Part shown: positions 8,788 through 16,788 of the stretch, one piece after another | How the letters are laid out: each line of letters opens with the position of its first letter | How positions within the stretch are numbered: position 1 is the first letter of the stretch | DNA from: Azophilus sp965221755 | GTDB taxonomy: Bacteria; Pseudomonadota; Gammaproteobacteria; Pseudomonadales; Azotimanducaceae | Reading direction: 5' to 3' | Length of the DNA: 64,000 nt | Assembly: GCA_965221755.1 (NCBI GenBank) | Contig: OZ244921.1 | Location: 3,720,001-3,784,000, forward strand | Notes under the pieces: generated by a model | Database searches by the model: none | Seen by the model: the letters and a program-made list of their open reading frames with translations, nothing else | Told to the model about the DNA's origin: nothing | Made by a program: the position numbers and the translations under genes

Positions 8788-8829
8788 CAGCATTCCCTTC
8801 AACAAGTTGGTGAGGCGAGTTTACACCCC

Positions 8830-8891
8830 GAATCAGCAATCGCCGCTGCCGTTGCGTGGGCCGGATTCCATTTTTCCGAGCCCGCACACGC
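8830..8891 (-). repeat. Degenerate reverse copy of the hairpin repeat core
   Basis: Read on the minus strand from 8891, the sequence gives TGTGCGGGCTCGGAAAAATG and then a GGAATCCGGCCCACGCAACG-like stretch, matching the repeat core. Clean hairpin arms are not preserved. It points toward the FKBP gene, while the intact copy at 9047 points toward prc. Confidence 0.6.
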
Positions 8892-9046
8892 CAAACGCCC
8901 GCCATGCCCGTCAGCGGGAAGGCGGACTTGGGGAGCCTCGCATCGGCTGCCAATGACCTGCGGATCGGTCGAATTCCGGCGTCCGATGCAGGTGACTTCA
9001 GAGCCTGCCGATGGCAGCAACGGCAGCCGTTCCGCAACTGGCTGCC

Positions 9047-9127
9047 GTGCGGGCTCGGAAACGCATCGGAACCCGGCCTGCGCGACGCTCGCGGACCTTT
9101 GGTCCGCCGCGACCGTCAGGTCGCGCG
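9047..9127 (+). repeat. Modular hairpin repeat with a replaced first hairpin
   Basis: The core GTGCGGGCTCGGAAACGCAT is recognisable. Hairpin 1 has completely different arms here: GCGGACC (9091-9097) with GGTCCGC (9101-9107). Hairpin 2 is the common CGCGACC (9108-9114) with GGTCGCG (9119-9125). It lies in the gap between the FKBP gene and prc. Confidence 0.88.
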
Positions 9128-9130
9128 GGC

Positions 9131-9161
9131 TTGGGCAAATTGGCGCCAGTACGGGTATGAT
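9131..9161 (+). promoter_or_regulatory. Candidate promoter of prc
   Basis: TTGGGC (9131-9136) and TATGAT (9156-9161) are separated by 19 bp, slightly longer than ideal. The -10 is 5/6 to consensus. The -35 starts 5 bp after the repeat hairpin ends. Confidence 0.4.
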
Positions 9162-9188
9162 GGCCCTCTTTCACTCAGCAACCATCGC

Positions 9189-11333
9189 ATGTCCTTAAAA
9201 CACAACCTGCCTGCTTGGGCGGTTGGCGCCGCTTGGCTTTGCCTGTGCGCCGCCGCTCCCGCCCGGGCCGAAGAGGCCGCGCCCTTGGCGCCCTTGGACG
9301 TCCATGGCCGCACCAGCCTGACCATCGTTGAGCAGCTGCGGCACAACCACTACCTGCGCAAGACGCTGGACGATGCGGTCTCCAGCGAGATATTCGACAA
9401 CTACCTTGAGGCCTTGGACGGGGCGCGGCTGCACTTCACGGCCGCCGACGTGGCCGCCATGGAAAAGCACCGGCATGAACTGGACGATGCGCTCAAGCGC
9501 GGCAACCTCGAACCCGCCTTCGACATGTTCAACCGCCATCAGCGGCGGCTGATCGACCGCTTTGAATACCTGCTGGCCAAGCTTGGGGACGGCGCGCAGG
9601 CGCTCGACTTCAGCGCTGACGAGACGCTTGAGGTGGATCGCAAGGACGCGCCCTGGCCCGAGGACGAAGCCGCGCTGGACGCGCTTTGGGACAAGCGCCT
9701 GAAGGCCGCGGCACTGAGCATGAGGCTTAACGGCAAGACCGACGCCGAAATCGGGGAGTTGCTCACCAAGCGCTACCGCAATCGGCTCAAGCAGGCGCGG
9801 CAGACCAAGAGCGAGGACGCCTTCGGCATTTACGTCAACGCCTTCACCACGGCCTACGACCCGCACACCCGCTACTTCTCGCCGCGGGTCTCGCAGAACT
9901 TCAACATCAACATGTCCTTGTCCTTGGAGGGCATCGGCGCCGTGCTGCGCAACGAGGACGAATACACCTCGGTGGTGCGGCTGGTGCCCGCCGGACCGGC
10001 GGCCAAGACCGGCAAGATCAAGCCTGCCGACCGCATCATCAGCGTCGGCCAAGGCGAGCGGGGACCGCTGATCGACGTGGTGGGCTGGCGCCTCGATGAC
10101 GTGGTGGAGCTGATTCGCGGGCCCAAGGGGTCCAAGGTGCGCCTTGAAATCGTGCCGGACAAGAGCGAGGGCGAGACGGCCAAGGTGGTGCAGATCACCC
10201 GCAACACCGTCAAGCTGGAGGAGCAGGCGGCGCGCAAGAAGCTGCTGACGCTGCGCCGGGGCGGCCGGGAACACCGCATCGGGGTAATCGAAATCCCCAC
10301 GTTCTACGTCGATTTCAAAGCCTTGAAGCAGGGTGATCCCAGCTACCGAAGCACCACCGGCGACGTGGCCCGCCTGGTTCGGGAACTCGAAGCCGAGGGC
10401 ATGGACGGCTTGGTGATCGATTTGCGCAACAACGGCGGCGGCTCCCTGCAGGAGGCGGACAAGCTGACGGGCCTGTTCATCAAGTCCGGACCCACGGTGC
10501 AGGTGAGGGCGGCGAGAAAGCGGGCCAACGTCTATGCCGACGACGACGATTCCTTGGTTTGGGACGGGCCGCTGGCGGTCATGGTCAATCGGCTGTCGGC
10601 CTCCGCATCGGAAATCTTCGCCGGCGCCATTCAGGATTACCAACGCGGCGTCATCGTCGGCGGCCGCACCTTCGGCAAGGGAACCGTGCAGACCCTGGTG
10701 CCCCTGAACCGCGGCCAGCTCAAGATCACCGCCGCCAAGTTCTACCGCATCTCAGGCCAAAGCACCCAGAACCGGGGCGTCCTGCCGGACATCGAGTTCC
10801 CCGACCTCTACGACGTTGACCACATCGGCGAGAGCAGCTTGGAGGACGCCATGCCGTGGGACGACATTCGACCGGCCGCCTACCCGCGCAGCAACAACAT
10901 TCAGCCCGCCCTCGGCACTCTGCGCGCCCGCCACGCCCGAAGAACGCTGGACAACCCGGACTTCGTTTACCTGCGCGCCTTGGCCGACCGCATCCGCCAA
11001 GACAGCGAGAACACCGAACTGTCCTTGAACGAGGCTGAGCGGCGCCGCCAAAAAGCGGACGAGGACGCCTGGCGGCTTGGGGTGGAAAACGCCCTCCGGT
11101 TGGCCAAGGAGCTTCCCCCGCTCAAGTCCTTGGACGAATTGGACGCCGAGGACGACCCCGCAGCCGAGAACGAGGCCGATGATCCCACCAACGAGGCCGT
11201 GCTCGCCGAAGCCGGCGAGGTGCTGCTTGACTTGATCGGCTTCCGCCACCAAGTGGCGATGGTTGGCGAATCCGCCGCAACATCCGCAACGCCGCCGGCC
11301 TTGGTCGGCGAATCGGCTTTCGGTCAGCATTAG
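9189..11333 (+). CDS. prc: Carboxy-terminal (tail-specific) protease Prc
   Basis: This 714-residue S41 protease resembles E. coli Prc/Tsp (682). It has a signal peptide (AVGAAWLCLCAAAPARA), an N-terminal helical domain, a PDZ domain near residues 235-320 ('GIGAVLRNEDEYTSVVRLVPAGPA'), and the protease core. Catalytic blocks are 'SASASEIFAGA' (Ser) and 'GRTFGKGTVQ' (Lys). It should degrade periplasmic proteins with nonpolar C-termini and process lipoproteins or cell-wall hydrolases. The ATG at 9189 is preferred to in-frame upstream codons because the signal peptide follows directly. Confidence 0.95.
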   Translation: MSLKHNLPAWAVGAAWLCLCAAAPARAEEAAPLAPLDVHGRTSLTIVEQLRHNHYLRKTLDDAVSSEIFDNYLEALDGARLHFTAADVAAMEKHRHELDDALKRGNLEPAFDMFNRHQRRLIDRFEYLLAKLGDGAQALDFSADETLEVDRKDAPWPEDEAALDALWDKRLKAAALSMRLNGKTDAEIGELLTKRYRNRLKQARQTKSEDAFGIYVNAFTTAYDPHTRYFSPRVSQNFNINMSLSLEGIGAVLRNEDEYTSVVRLVPAGPAAKTGKIKPADRIISVGQGERGPLIDVVGWRLDDVVELIRGPKGSKVRLEIVPDKSEGETAKVVQITRNTVKLEEQAARKKLLTLRRGGREHRIGVIEIPTFYVDFKALKQGDPSYRSTTGDVARLVRELEAEGMDGLVIDLRNNGGGSLQEADKLTGLFIKSGPTVQVRAARKRANVYADDDDSLVWDGPLAVMVNRLSASASEIFAGAIQDYQRGVIVGGRTFGKGTVQTLVPLNRGQLKITAAKFYRISGQSTQNRGVLPDIEFPDLYDVDHIGESSLEDAMPWDDIRPAAYPRSNNIQPALGTLRARHARRTLDNPDFVYLRALADRIRQDSENTELSLNEAERRRQKADEDAWRLGVENALRLAKELPPLKSLDELDAEDDPAAENEADDPTNEAVLAEAGEVLLDLIGFRHQVAMVGESAATSATPPALVGESAFGQH

Positions 11334-11482
11334 CTTCCTCCGACGAGCTTCCACTCCAGCCAGCCGCAGCGCGGACCTGCCGAAAACAAGCGTTGCCCAT
11401 CGCGTGCCGGGCGGGGGGCGGAACTCCGTTTCAGCGGAGGTCTCGAACGGCAGACTCCCGCCTTCGCCCGGAGGCAGCGGCT

Positions 11483-13363
11483 TCAGCCCGGCAGCAGAAA
11501 CTGCTTGGAACGGGTGTTGACGGTCTCAAGCAGCGCCGTGCACAAGGCCTCCAAGGCCAAGGTGTGCTGGGCCTTGTGGCCGTGGCGGCGCAGGGTCACG
11601 GTGCGCTCCTGCTGCTCCCGCTCACCGACGATCAGGACGTTGGGGATTTTCAACGTGGCCGCCTGACGGATTTTCTTCGACACCGTCTCGGTGGACGGGG
11701 CGAGGTCGGCGCGCACCATGCGCTGCCTGAGCGCAGCGACGATTTCCGCGCCGTAGGCGTCAAACTGCTCCGAGACGGTGACCACCTGCGCCTGCATCGG
11801 CGCAAGCCAAGTGGGGAAAGCGCCCGCGTAGTGCTCCAGCAGAAAGGCCACCATGCGTTCGTGGGTGGAAAAAGGCGCCCGGTGAATGCAGTAGGGCCGG
11901 TGCGGCTGGCCGTCGGCGCCGACATAGGTCAAGCCCAGGGTTTCGGGTTGGGAGAAGTCCAGCTGCACCGTGGACAGCGACTCCTCGCGGCCGGTGACGG
12001 TTCGGAACTGAATGTCGATCTTGGGACCGTAGAACGCCGCCTCGCCGACGCCATCGACGTAGTTGACGCCCATCTCCTTCAACACCGCCTCCAGCACCGC
12101 CTCCGATGCGGTCCAGGCTTGCGGGTTGTCAACGTACTTGTCCCGGCCCTTGGGGTCGTCCGGATCCCAGCGCGACAGGCGCACCATGTAGTCGTCGAGG
12201 CCGAGGATGTCGTAAGCCTCTTGGTAGAGCCGCATCACGGCCTTGAACTCATCCTTGACCTGCGCTTCGGTGCAGTAGATGTGCGCATCGTTCATGCACA
12301 TGCCGCGCACCCGCACCAAGCCGCCGACCGCCCCGGAATCCTCCCAGCGATAGACTTGGCCGTACTCCGCCAGACGCACGGGCAGGTCTCGGTAGCTGCG
12401 CGGCACGGCGGCGAAGACCTTGTGGTGATGGGGGCAGTTCATCGGCCGCAGGCGATAGGCCTCCTTGACCGCGCCGCCCTCGCCCGCCGCGCCGTCCCGT
12501 TCCTGGGCATCGGCTGAGTCCATGACCTCCATGGCCGGATACATGTCCTCGGCGTAGTAAGGCAGGTGCCCCGACTTGAAGTAGAGGCTCTCGCGGGCAA
12601 GGTGCGGCGTGGCGACCCGCTGGTAACCGGCCTTGAACTCCAGTTCCTTGGCCAGCTTCTCAAGCTCGTCGCGGACCACGGTGCCGTTCGGCAGCCACAG
12701 CGGCAGCCCCCGGCCCACGTCGTTGTCGATGGCGAAGATGCCCAGCTCCCGGCCCAGCTTCTTGTGGTCGCGGCGCTGCGCCTCCTGCCAGCGCGCCACG
12801 TGCTCGTCGAGCTCCGCCTTGGCGGCGAAGGCCCAAGCGTAGATGCGGGTCATCATCGTGTTGTCGGAGTCGCCCCGCCAGTAGGCGCCGGCCAGGCTCC
12901 TGAGCTTGAAGGCATCGCGCGGCAACTGCTTGGTGTCCGCTACGTGCGGCCCCTCGCACATGTCCAGGAAGGGGCCGTTGCGGTAGAAGGACAGCGTGCT
13001 CAAGCCCTGCTTGGCGATCAGCTCCGCGCCGTACTCCCGCTTGTACGGCTCGCCCATCTCCTCAATGCGCGCAAGCGCCTCAGCGGCCGGCAGGTCCTCC
13101 TGACAGAAGCGCTGGCCCTTCTTGATGATCCTCCTCATGCGCCTTTCAAGCTCGGGGAAGTCCGCCTCGGTGAGCGGCTCGCTCAGGAGGAAGTCGTAGT
13201 AGAAGCCGTCCTTGATGGGCGGGCCAAAGCCCAAGGTGGAGCCGGGACGCAGCTCCAGCACCGCCTGCGCCAGAACGTGCGCCAAGCTGTGGCGAATTCG
13301 GTGCAGCTCATCGTCCGGCTGCTCCGCGCCGCTGCGTTCGGCGCGTCGATCCAAGGAAGCCAT
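11483..13363 (-). CDS. thrS: Threonyl-tRNA synthetase lacking the TGS domain
   Basis: This 626-residue ThrRS begins almost directly at the editing-like N2 domain ('HRIRHSLAHVLAQAV', with the HxxxH pair). 'NGFYYDF'-like sequence, the class II core ('MNCPHHHKVFAA', 'YRWEDSGAVGGLVRVRG') and the anticodon-binding domain ('VVTVSEQFDAYG...VLIVGEREQ') follow. The usual N-terminal TGS domain (about 60 residues in E. coli) is absent. The ATG at 13363 has GGAG nine bases upstream; extending further adds no TGS-like sequence. It is not followed by infC-rpmI-rplT as in most gammaproteobacteria but converges on prc. It may be the only copy or an extra one. Confidence 0.93.
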   Translation of the reverse strand: MASLDRRAERSGAEQPDDELHRIRHSLAHVLAQAVLELRPGSTLGFGPPIKDGFYYDFLLSEPLTEADFPELERRMRRIIKKGQRFCQEDLPAAEALARIEEMGEPYKREYGAELIAKQGLSTLSFYRNGPFLDMCEGPHVADTKQLPRDAFKLRSLAGAYWRGDSDNTMMTRIYAWAFAAKAELDEHVARWQEAQRRDHKKLGRELGIFAIDNDVGRGLPLWLPNGTVVRDELEKLAKELEFKAGYQRVATPHLARESLYFKSGHLPYYAEDMYPAMEVMDSADAQERDGAAGEGGAVKEAYRLRPMNCPHHHKVFAAVPRSYRDLPVRLAEYGQVYRWEDSGAVGGLVRVRGMCMNDAHIYCTEAQVKDEFKAVMRLYQEAYDILGLDDYMVRLSRWDPDDPKGRDKYVDNPQAWTASEAVLEAVLKEMGVNYVDGVGEAAFYGPKIDIQFRTVTGREESLSTVQLDFSQPETLGLTYVGADGQPHRPYCIHRAPFSTHERMVAFLLEHYAGAFPTWLAPMQAQVVTVSEQFDAYGAEIVAALRQRMVRADLAPSTETVSKKIRQAATLKIPNVLIVGEREQQERTVTLRRHGHKAQHTLALEALCTALLETVNTRSKQFLLPG

Positions 13364-13470
13364 TGCGCGCATCTCCATGGCAGATCGGGAAAACCATCGC
13401 CCCGGAGCGGCGCAAAGCTGCCCGCGGCTGGCAAAGCGGGGATGATATCGGCAAGCCAACCGCTTGCCTA

Positions 13471-13498
13471 CACCGCGCGACCGTCAGGTCGCGCGGTT
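13471..13498 (+). repeat. Solo second hairpin of the modular repeat
   Basis: Only the terminal hairpin is present: CCGCGCGACC (13473-13482), loop GTCA, GGTCGCGCGG (13487-13496), a perfect 10-bp stem. No core or first hairpin is visible upstream, which is thrS 5' flank. It lies between divergent thrS and the AAA ATPase gene. Confidence 0.85.
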
Positions 13499-13525
13499 GC
13501 CTTGGCCTTGCGCAAAGAATAGACT
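13497..13525 (+). promoter_or_regulatory. Candidate promoter of the AAA ATPase gene
   Basis: TTGCCT (13497-13502), a 17-bp spacer and TAGACT (13520-13525) are each 4/6 to the sigma-70 consensus. The -35 starts at the base after the repeat hairpin. Confidence 0.45.
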
Positions 13526-13555
13526 TTCCCTCTCTTAAACCCAGGCCACTGACCA

Positions 13556-14731
13556 ATGACCTTCAACGTTGGTCTTGCGGTTCGAATTGCCTCGCAAGAC
13601 CGCCCGCGCAACGTGGCGGATTACTTTGAGGGGAGGCAAAAAGAACAGGAGGCGTTCGCAAACGCCTTGCAAGTGGCCCCACGGCACAGGCAATCCCTCT
13701 TTCTTTTCTGCCAAGGCGCGCCCGGCAGCGGAAAAACCTCCTTTGCCGAGCATTTGGCAAAGCAGTCCGCCCCACCCGTCACGTTCATCAGCCTTCAGCA
13801 AGCCGACCTAGCCAGCTTCGACGCCTTGGCCGCCCGGGTTCAGGAGGCCGTCCTAAACCGCCCCGGCGCATCCTTCGCCCTCGCCAGGTCCTGGGCGGCA
13901 AGAGCGCTCGACCGGGCAAGCCCCAACCTGTCCGCCGACATCCAAGCCCGTGCCTCAAGCTTGGCAGTGAAGGGGCTCACCTTTGTTTTCCACATCGACG
14001 AAGCCCACGCCCTTCGTCCCGAATCCATGAATGTCCTTCAGGACATGCACGTCGGGGGCCTTCCCCGAAGCGGCGGCGCCAACTCCGTTGTCCTGCTCAC
14101 CGGACTACAGCACACCGAGCGGCACGTCAGCAGCTTCCCAGGCCTGACCCGATGCGGCGACGGCGGCGTCCTCTCAATCGGCGCACTGTCTCCTGACGAA
14201 TGCAGGGCCTCCACGCTCAGAATGCTCAAGGACATTCAAGTTGGTGATGCTGATGAATCGAGGCTTGAGGAGATCGCCTCTCTTTCCGCCGAGCAATCCC
14301 TTGGCTGGCCCCGCCATTTGTTCTCCGTTCAACAAGCGATCTGCGCAGAGTTGGTTGCCGCCGGCGGCAACCTCTCGCTGATCGACCATGCGGACATCAT
14401 TGAAGAAGCCGCAAGGCGATGCAACGCCTACTACAAAATGCGCATTGGCGACGTAAAGCACATCAACGGACGGGAAGTTGCCGTCCAGCAGGCACTTGTT
14501 GAAATTGCAAACAAACCAACGCCAAACGCGCCTGAGCACATTGAGGTCATGCTCCTCAACGCGCTCGATCAGGTTCTGCCCCGCCCGCCGACGGAAGCCT
14601 CTGTCAGCGAAATGGCAAAAAGCATGATCAACAGCGGCCTCGTCGAAACCGTTGACGGCCTTTGGCAACTCCCCATCCCTTCAATGGCCGCCTGGGCCGA
14701 GAAGCAGCTTGAACTTGGGCAATGGATCTGA
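13556..14731 (+). CDS. AAA ATPase of unknown role (Cdc6/AAA_16-like)
   Basis: This 391-residue protein has Walker A 'CQGAPGSGKTSFAEHL' near residue 55 and Walker B 'LTFVFHIDEAHAL' near 145, so it should bind and hydrolyse ATP. The C-terminal quarter ('SEMAKSMINSGLVETVDGLWQLP') reads like a winged helix, giving an Orc1/Cdc6-like or MuB/TniB-like outline. I do not recognise a specific family. No transposase, helicase or nuclease gene sits next to it. Its neighbours downstream are a toxin-antitoxin pair and gene debris, so it looks like an accessory gene, possibly a remnant of a defence or mobile module. Confidence 0.7.
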   Translation: MTFNVGLAVRIASQDRPRNVADYFEGRQKEQEAFANALQVAPRHRQSLFLFCQGAPGSGKTSFAEHLAKQSAPPVTFISLQQADLASFDALAARVQEAVLNRPGASFALARSWAARALDRASPNLSADIQARASSLAVKGLTFVFHIDEAHALRPESMNVLQDMHVGGLPRSGGANSVVLLTGLQHTERHVSSFPGLTRCGDGGVLSIGALSPDECRASTLRMLKDIQVGDADESRLEEIASLSAEQSLGWPRHLFSVQQAICAELVAAGGNLSLIDHADIIEEAARRCNAYYKMRIGDVKHINGREVAVQQALVEIANKPTPNAPEHIEVMLLNALDQVLPRPPTEASVSEMAKSMINSGLVETVDGLWQLPIPSMAAWAEKQLELGQWI

Positions 14732-15136
14732 TGTCGCTTTGCTCCGTTCTCCCGAACTCCGGGAGATCGACCGCCCGGAAGGGGTTCCCATGCTCCGCCG
14801 AAACAAGCGCTCAACGCTTCAGCCACGCCGCCGAACGCGCCCCCGGCGGCCCGATTGCGGCTTTGGTCTATTGTTCCAATCGCCTATACGGCGGAGGGCT
14901 AGGCGTTCGGAATTTGACGGTATTAACGGCTATAAATCCAATTGAGTCAATAACTTGCAGTGTGCCTAAGTAGCACGCCGCCATGTTTGGACGACCCGGT
15001 GAAAGCGCCTCCTGGGTCAGGAAGCTGGGGCTGAAACCCGGCGGGAAGTTCAGGACTTCCGATGGCCTCGGGCTTTTGGCTGTGCGAAAACAGCAAACTA
15101 AAATGCTATGCTCGCTCCAGTGGGCAACAATGGAAG
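14732..15136. other. Gap between the AAA gene and the MNT gene, no gene recognised
   Basis: This 405-bp stretch has only short open frames without family resemblance. It contains one arm (14904-14927) of a 24-bp inverted repeat whose partner lies at 16292-16315 beside tRNA-Ser. Base composition falls locally near 14925-14960, around the arm. The rest reads like decayed coding sequence. Confidence 0.5.
14904..14927 (+). repeat. Left arm of a 24-bp inverted repeat
   Basis: The sequence CGTTCGGAATTTGACGGTAT plus TAAC is the exact reverse complement of 16292-16315, which directly follows the 3' end of tRNA-Ser. The arms enclose the MNT/HEPN pair. Confidence 0.85.
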
Positions 15137-15496
15137 ATGATGGAAGCTGCGGCAACATCCACAGTGACCGTGACGGCACCGGAACGATGGCGGCGGCGGG
15201 TGGCCGAGAGGCGGGCCGCCATTGAAAGGGCCATCGCCCGCCTTCCAGCAATTGCCCACCTTCATGGAGGCCGATTTCTGGTTTTCGGCTCAGTCGCCAA
15301 AGGGGCCACGACCCCGTTCAGCGACCTTGACCTGCTTGCCGACTTTCCGCCTAACCGTGCTGATGCCGCCATTGATGCGGCGGAGGAGGCATGTGCGCTT
15401 GAGTCCGTGCCCTGCGACATTCTCGACATGGGGGACGCCGAAGGGCTGCAGCCGCTGCTGGACCGGTGTCTGCCCGGCGCCAAGGAGGTGCGGTGA
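15137..15496 (+). CDS. MNT-domain nucleotidyltransferase, antitoxin of a MNT/HEPN pair
   Basis: This 119-residue minimal nucleotidyltransferase has the signature 'GSVAKGATTPFSDLDLL', i.e. GSx..G followed by SDxDL with both catalytic aspartates. In type VII toxin-antitoxin systems such an enzyme adds AMP to the HEPN toxin and silences it. The partner HEPN gene starts inside the stop codon (GTGA at 15493), as expected. The start is one of two adjacent ATGs (15137/15140). The N-terminal 20 residues, rich in Ala/Thr/Val, may be non-native, and a later GTG start is possible. Confidence 0.8.
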   Translation: MMEAAATSTVTVTAPERWRRRVAERRAAIERAIARLPAIAHLHGGRFLVFGSVAKGATTPFSDLDLLADFPPNRADAAIDAAEEACALESVPCDILDMGDAEGLQPLLDRCLPGAKEVR

Positions 15497-15984
15497 GCTT
15501 CCTAGGGAAATGGGCCTTCTTGGGCGAGGTGGTTGAGGATGTGGAGTCGGACTTTGCCCTGATTGCGCAATGGGGCGCAGAGAACCTTGACGGGCTGAGT
15601 AAGCTTGAGGCCCAGAAAACACGCAGCGCCTTCATGCACGGGGTTTACAGGATGTACACATCGATTGAAGCCGGAATCGTCTCCATTCTTGTGGCCATCG
15701 GGGAGGAGCATGACATGAGCGGCCCAAGCTGGCACCGCAACCTGCTTGCGCAAGCCTTGAGTCCAGGGCCGGGCAGGCCGGCCATACTGCCAGATGGGAT
15801 GAAGGATGCGCTGACCGAACTGCGCAAGGCCAGACACGTCACCATGAAGGGCTATCGCACGTTCAGCATGGAACGAACGGGGCGGATTGTTGAGGCCGCC
15901 AACCGAGTCGCCGAGGGACTGGCGGACGCATTCTCGGACTTTGTCGCCGAAATCGACCAGGACAGCGCCCCTGAGCCTAGGTGA
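15493..15984 (+). CDS. HEPN-like toxin paired with the MNT gene
   Basis: This 163-residue helical protein starts at GTG 15493, overlapping the MNT stop, with AAGGAGG (15482-15488) as ribosome-binding site. The C-terminal helix has 'RKARHVTMKGYRT', close to the R-x4-6-H RNase motif of HEPN domains; its exact spacing needs alignment. The size and gene order (MNT first) match type VII toxin-antitoxin systems such as HepT/MntA. In known examples HEPN cleaves RNA or is AMPylated at a tyrosine near the motif, and a tyrosine is present here. Activity in this strain is inference. Confidence 0.75.
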   Translation: MSFLGKWAFLGEVVEDVESDFALIAQWGAENLDGLSKLEAQKTRSAFMHGVYRMYTSIEAGIVSILVAIGEEHDMSGPSWHRNLLAQALSPGPGRPAILPDGMKDALTELRKARHVTMKGYRTFSMERTGRIVEAANRVAEGLADAFSDFVAEIDQDSAPEPR

Positions 15985-16291
15985 CCAACCGCCCTCCAGC
16001 GTCCTGCGCCACAATTCGATTGCACAAGTGCAAAGGCACGGCCTGTTTCGGTTTTGGAGTTAACGGAGGCGGCGGCGCAGATCAATCATCGGGTTCGCAC
16101 GTCGAGTCGCTGCGCTTCCTCAAGCAGAAGGCAGATCGACCTGGAGACGCCGGATGGGCTGATGGCCCACGTCATTGCCGACAACTACGCCACTGGTAGG
16201 GAAACTGGCGCAGGAAGACTCCCCAGGTGTCCTGTTCGGGCTGATGCCCGGCCATAGCGCAAGGTGCCAATGTTGAGGACATGTCCGCGCA
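15985..16291. other. Gene debris between the HEPN gene and tRNA-Ser
   Basis: About 300 bp with no convincing gene. One frame reads 'RRQIDLETPDGLMAHVIADNYATG', which looks like real coding sequence cut off at both ends, but I cannot name the family. Frames shift on either side. Confidence 0.4.
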
Positions 16292-16315
16292 GTTAATACC
16301 GTCAAATTCCGAACG
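16292..16315 (-). repeat. Right arm of a 24-bp inverted repeat, beside the tRNA-Ser 3' end
   Basis: Exact reverse complement of 14904-14927. It lies 4 bp beyond the encoded CCA of tRNA-Ser, a position often used as an attachment site, but the two arms are inverted rather than direct. Confidence 0.85.
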
Positions 16316-16319
16316 GCTA

Positions 16320-16407
16320 TGGCGGAGGGGCAGGGATTCGAACCCTGGGAGGCTTGCGCCTCTCTGGTTTTCAAGACCAGCGCTTTCGACCGCTCAGCCA
16401 CCCCTCC
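16320..16407 (-). tRNA. tRNA-Ser (anticodon UGA)
   Basis: Read on the minus strand, the 88-nt gene has a 7-bp acceptor stem GGAGGGG/CCCCTCC, G73 and an encoded CCA. The D arm starts GTGGCTGAGCGG. The anticodon stem CTGGT/ACCAG holds loop CTTGAAA, giving UGA. The long variable arm GAGAGGCGCAAGCCTC is typical of serine tRNAs, and the T arm is CAGGG TTCGAAT CCCTG. All stems pair perfectly. Confidence 0.97.
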
Positions 16408-16434
16408 GGGACATCCAGTTTCCCCGCTTTGCAA

Positions 16435-16788
16435 GGCGGCTTCAAGTTCATCGAGGTCGAGCACACCCATTACGACAAGGCCAAGCGCGACCTCTACAAG
16501 GCGGCGGGCGTGGCTGAAATGTGGGAACTGGCAACGCCCCAGTCCGGGAGGCCGTCCGTGATCCTCGATTTGAGGCGCTCCGTTGATCCGCAACCCCTTT
16601 TCTCCTCCAACCTGCTGCCCGGCGTGGTGGCGGGAAGGCTGAATGAGGCATTGCTCCTTCTGGAGAGGCTGGGCGGACATGACGAGATCCTGGAGAGGGG
16701 GGCAAACGGGGGAGGGGCGCTTAACAGGCAGCTTCTTAAAGCCGCTGGCGTCAGGATGGATCGCCCGGGCTGCATGGGAGGTCCGTAA
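16435..16788 (+). pseudogene. 5'-truncated Uma2-family (DUF820) endonuclease remnant
   Basis: The frame opens right after the tRNA 5' end with 'FKFIEVEHTHYDKAKRDLYKAAGVAEMWEL', then 'RPSVILDLRR'. This matches the middle of Uma2/DUF820 PD-(D/E)XK proteins, where an Asp/Glu-bearing strand is followed by a D-x-x-x-K-x-x-L-Y-x-x-x-G-V-x-E-Y/W motif. The first half of the domain, including the start codon and upstream strand, is missing. The join lies within 30 bp of the tRNA gene. It continues about 80 residues past the motif, then stops at 16788. Confidence 0.6.

Noticed and set aside
14652..14945. 97-codon frame overlapping the end of the AAA gene
   Set aside because: Arg/Pro-rich composition, no ribosome-binding site, no motif, and large overlap with a good gene.
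14904..16315. Classical integrative element with att sites at tRNA-Ser
   Set aside because: The 24-bp arms are inverted, not direct, and no integrase or excisionase gene is present; kept only as a rearrangement finding.
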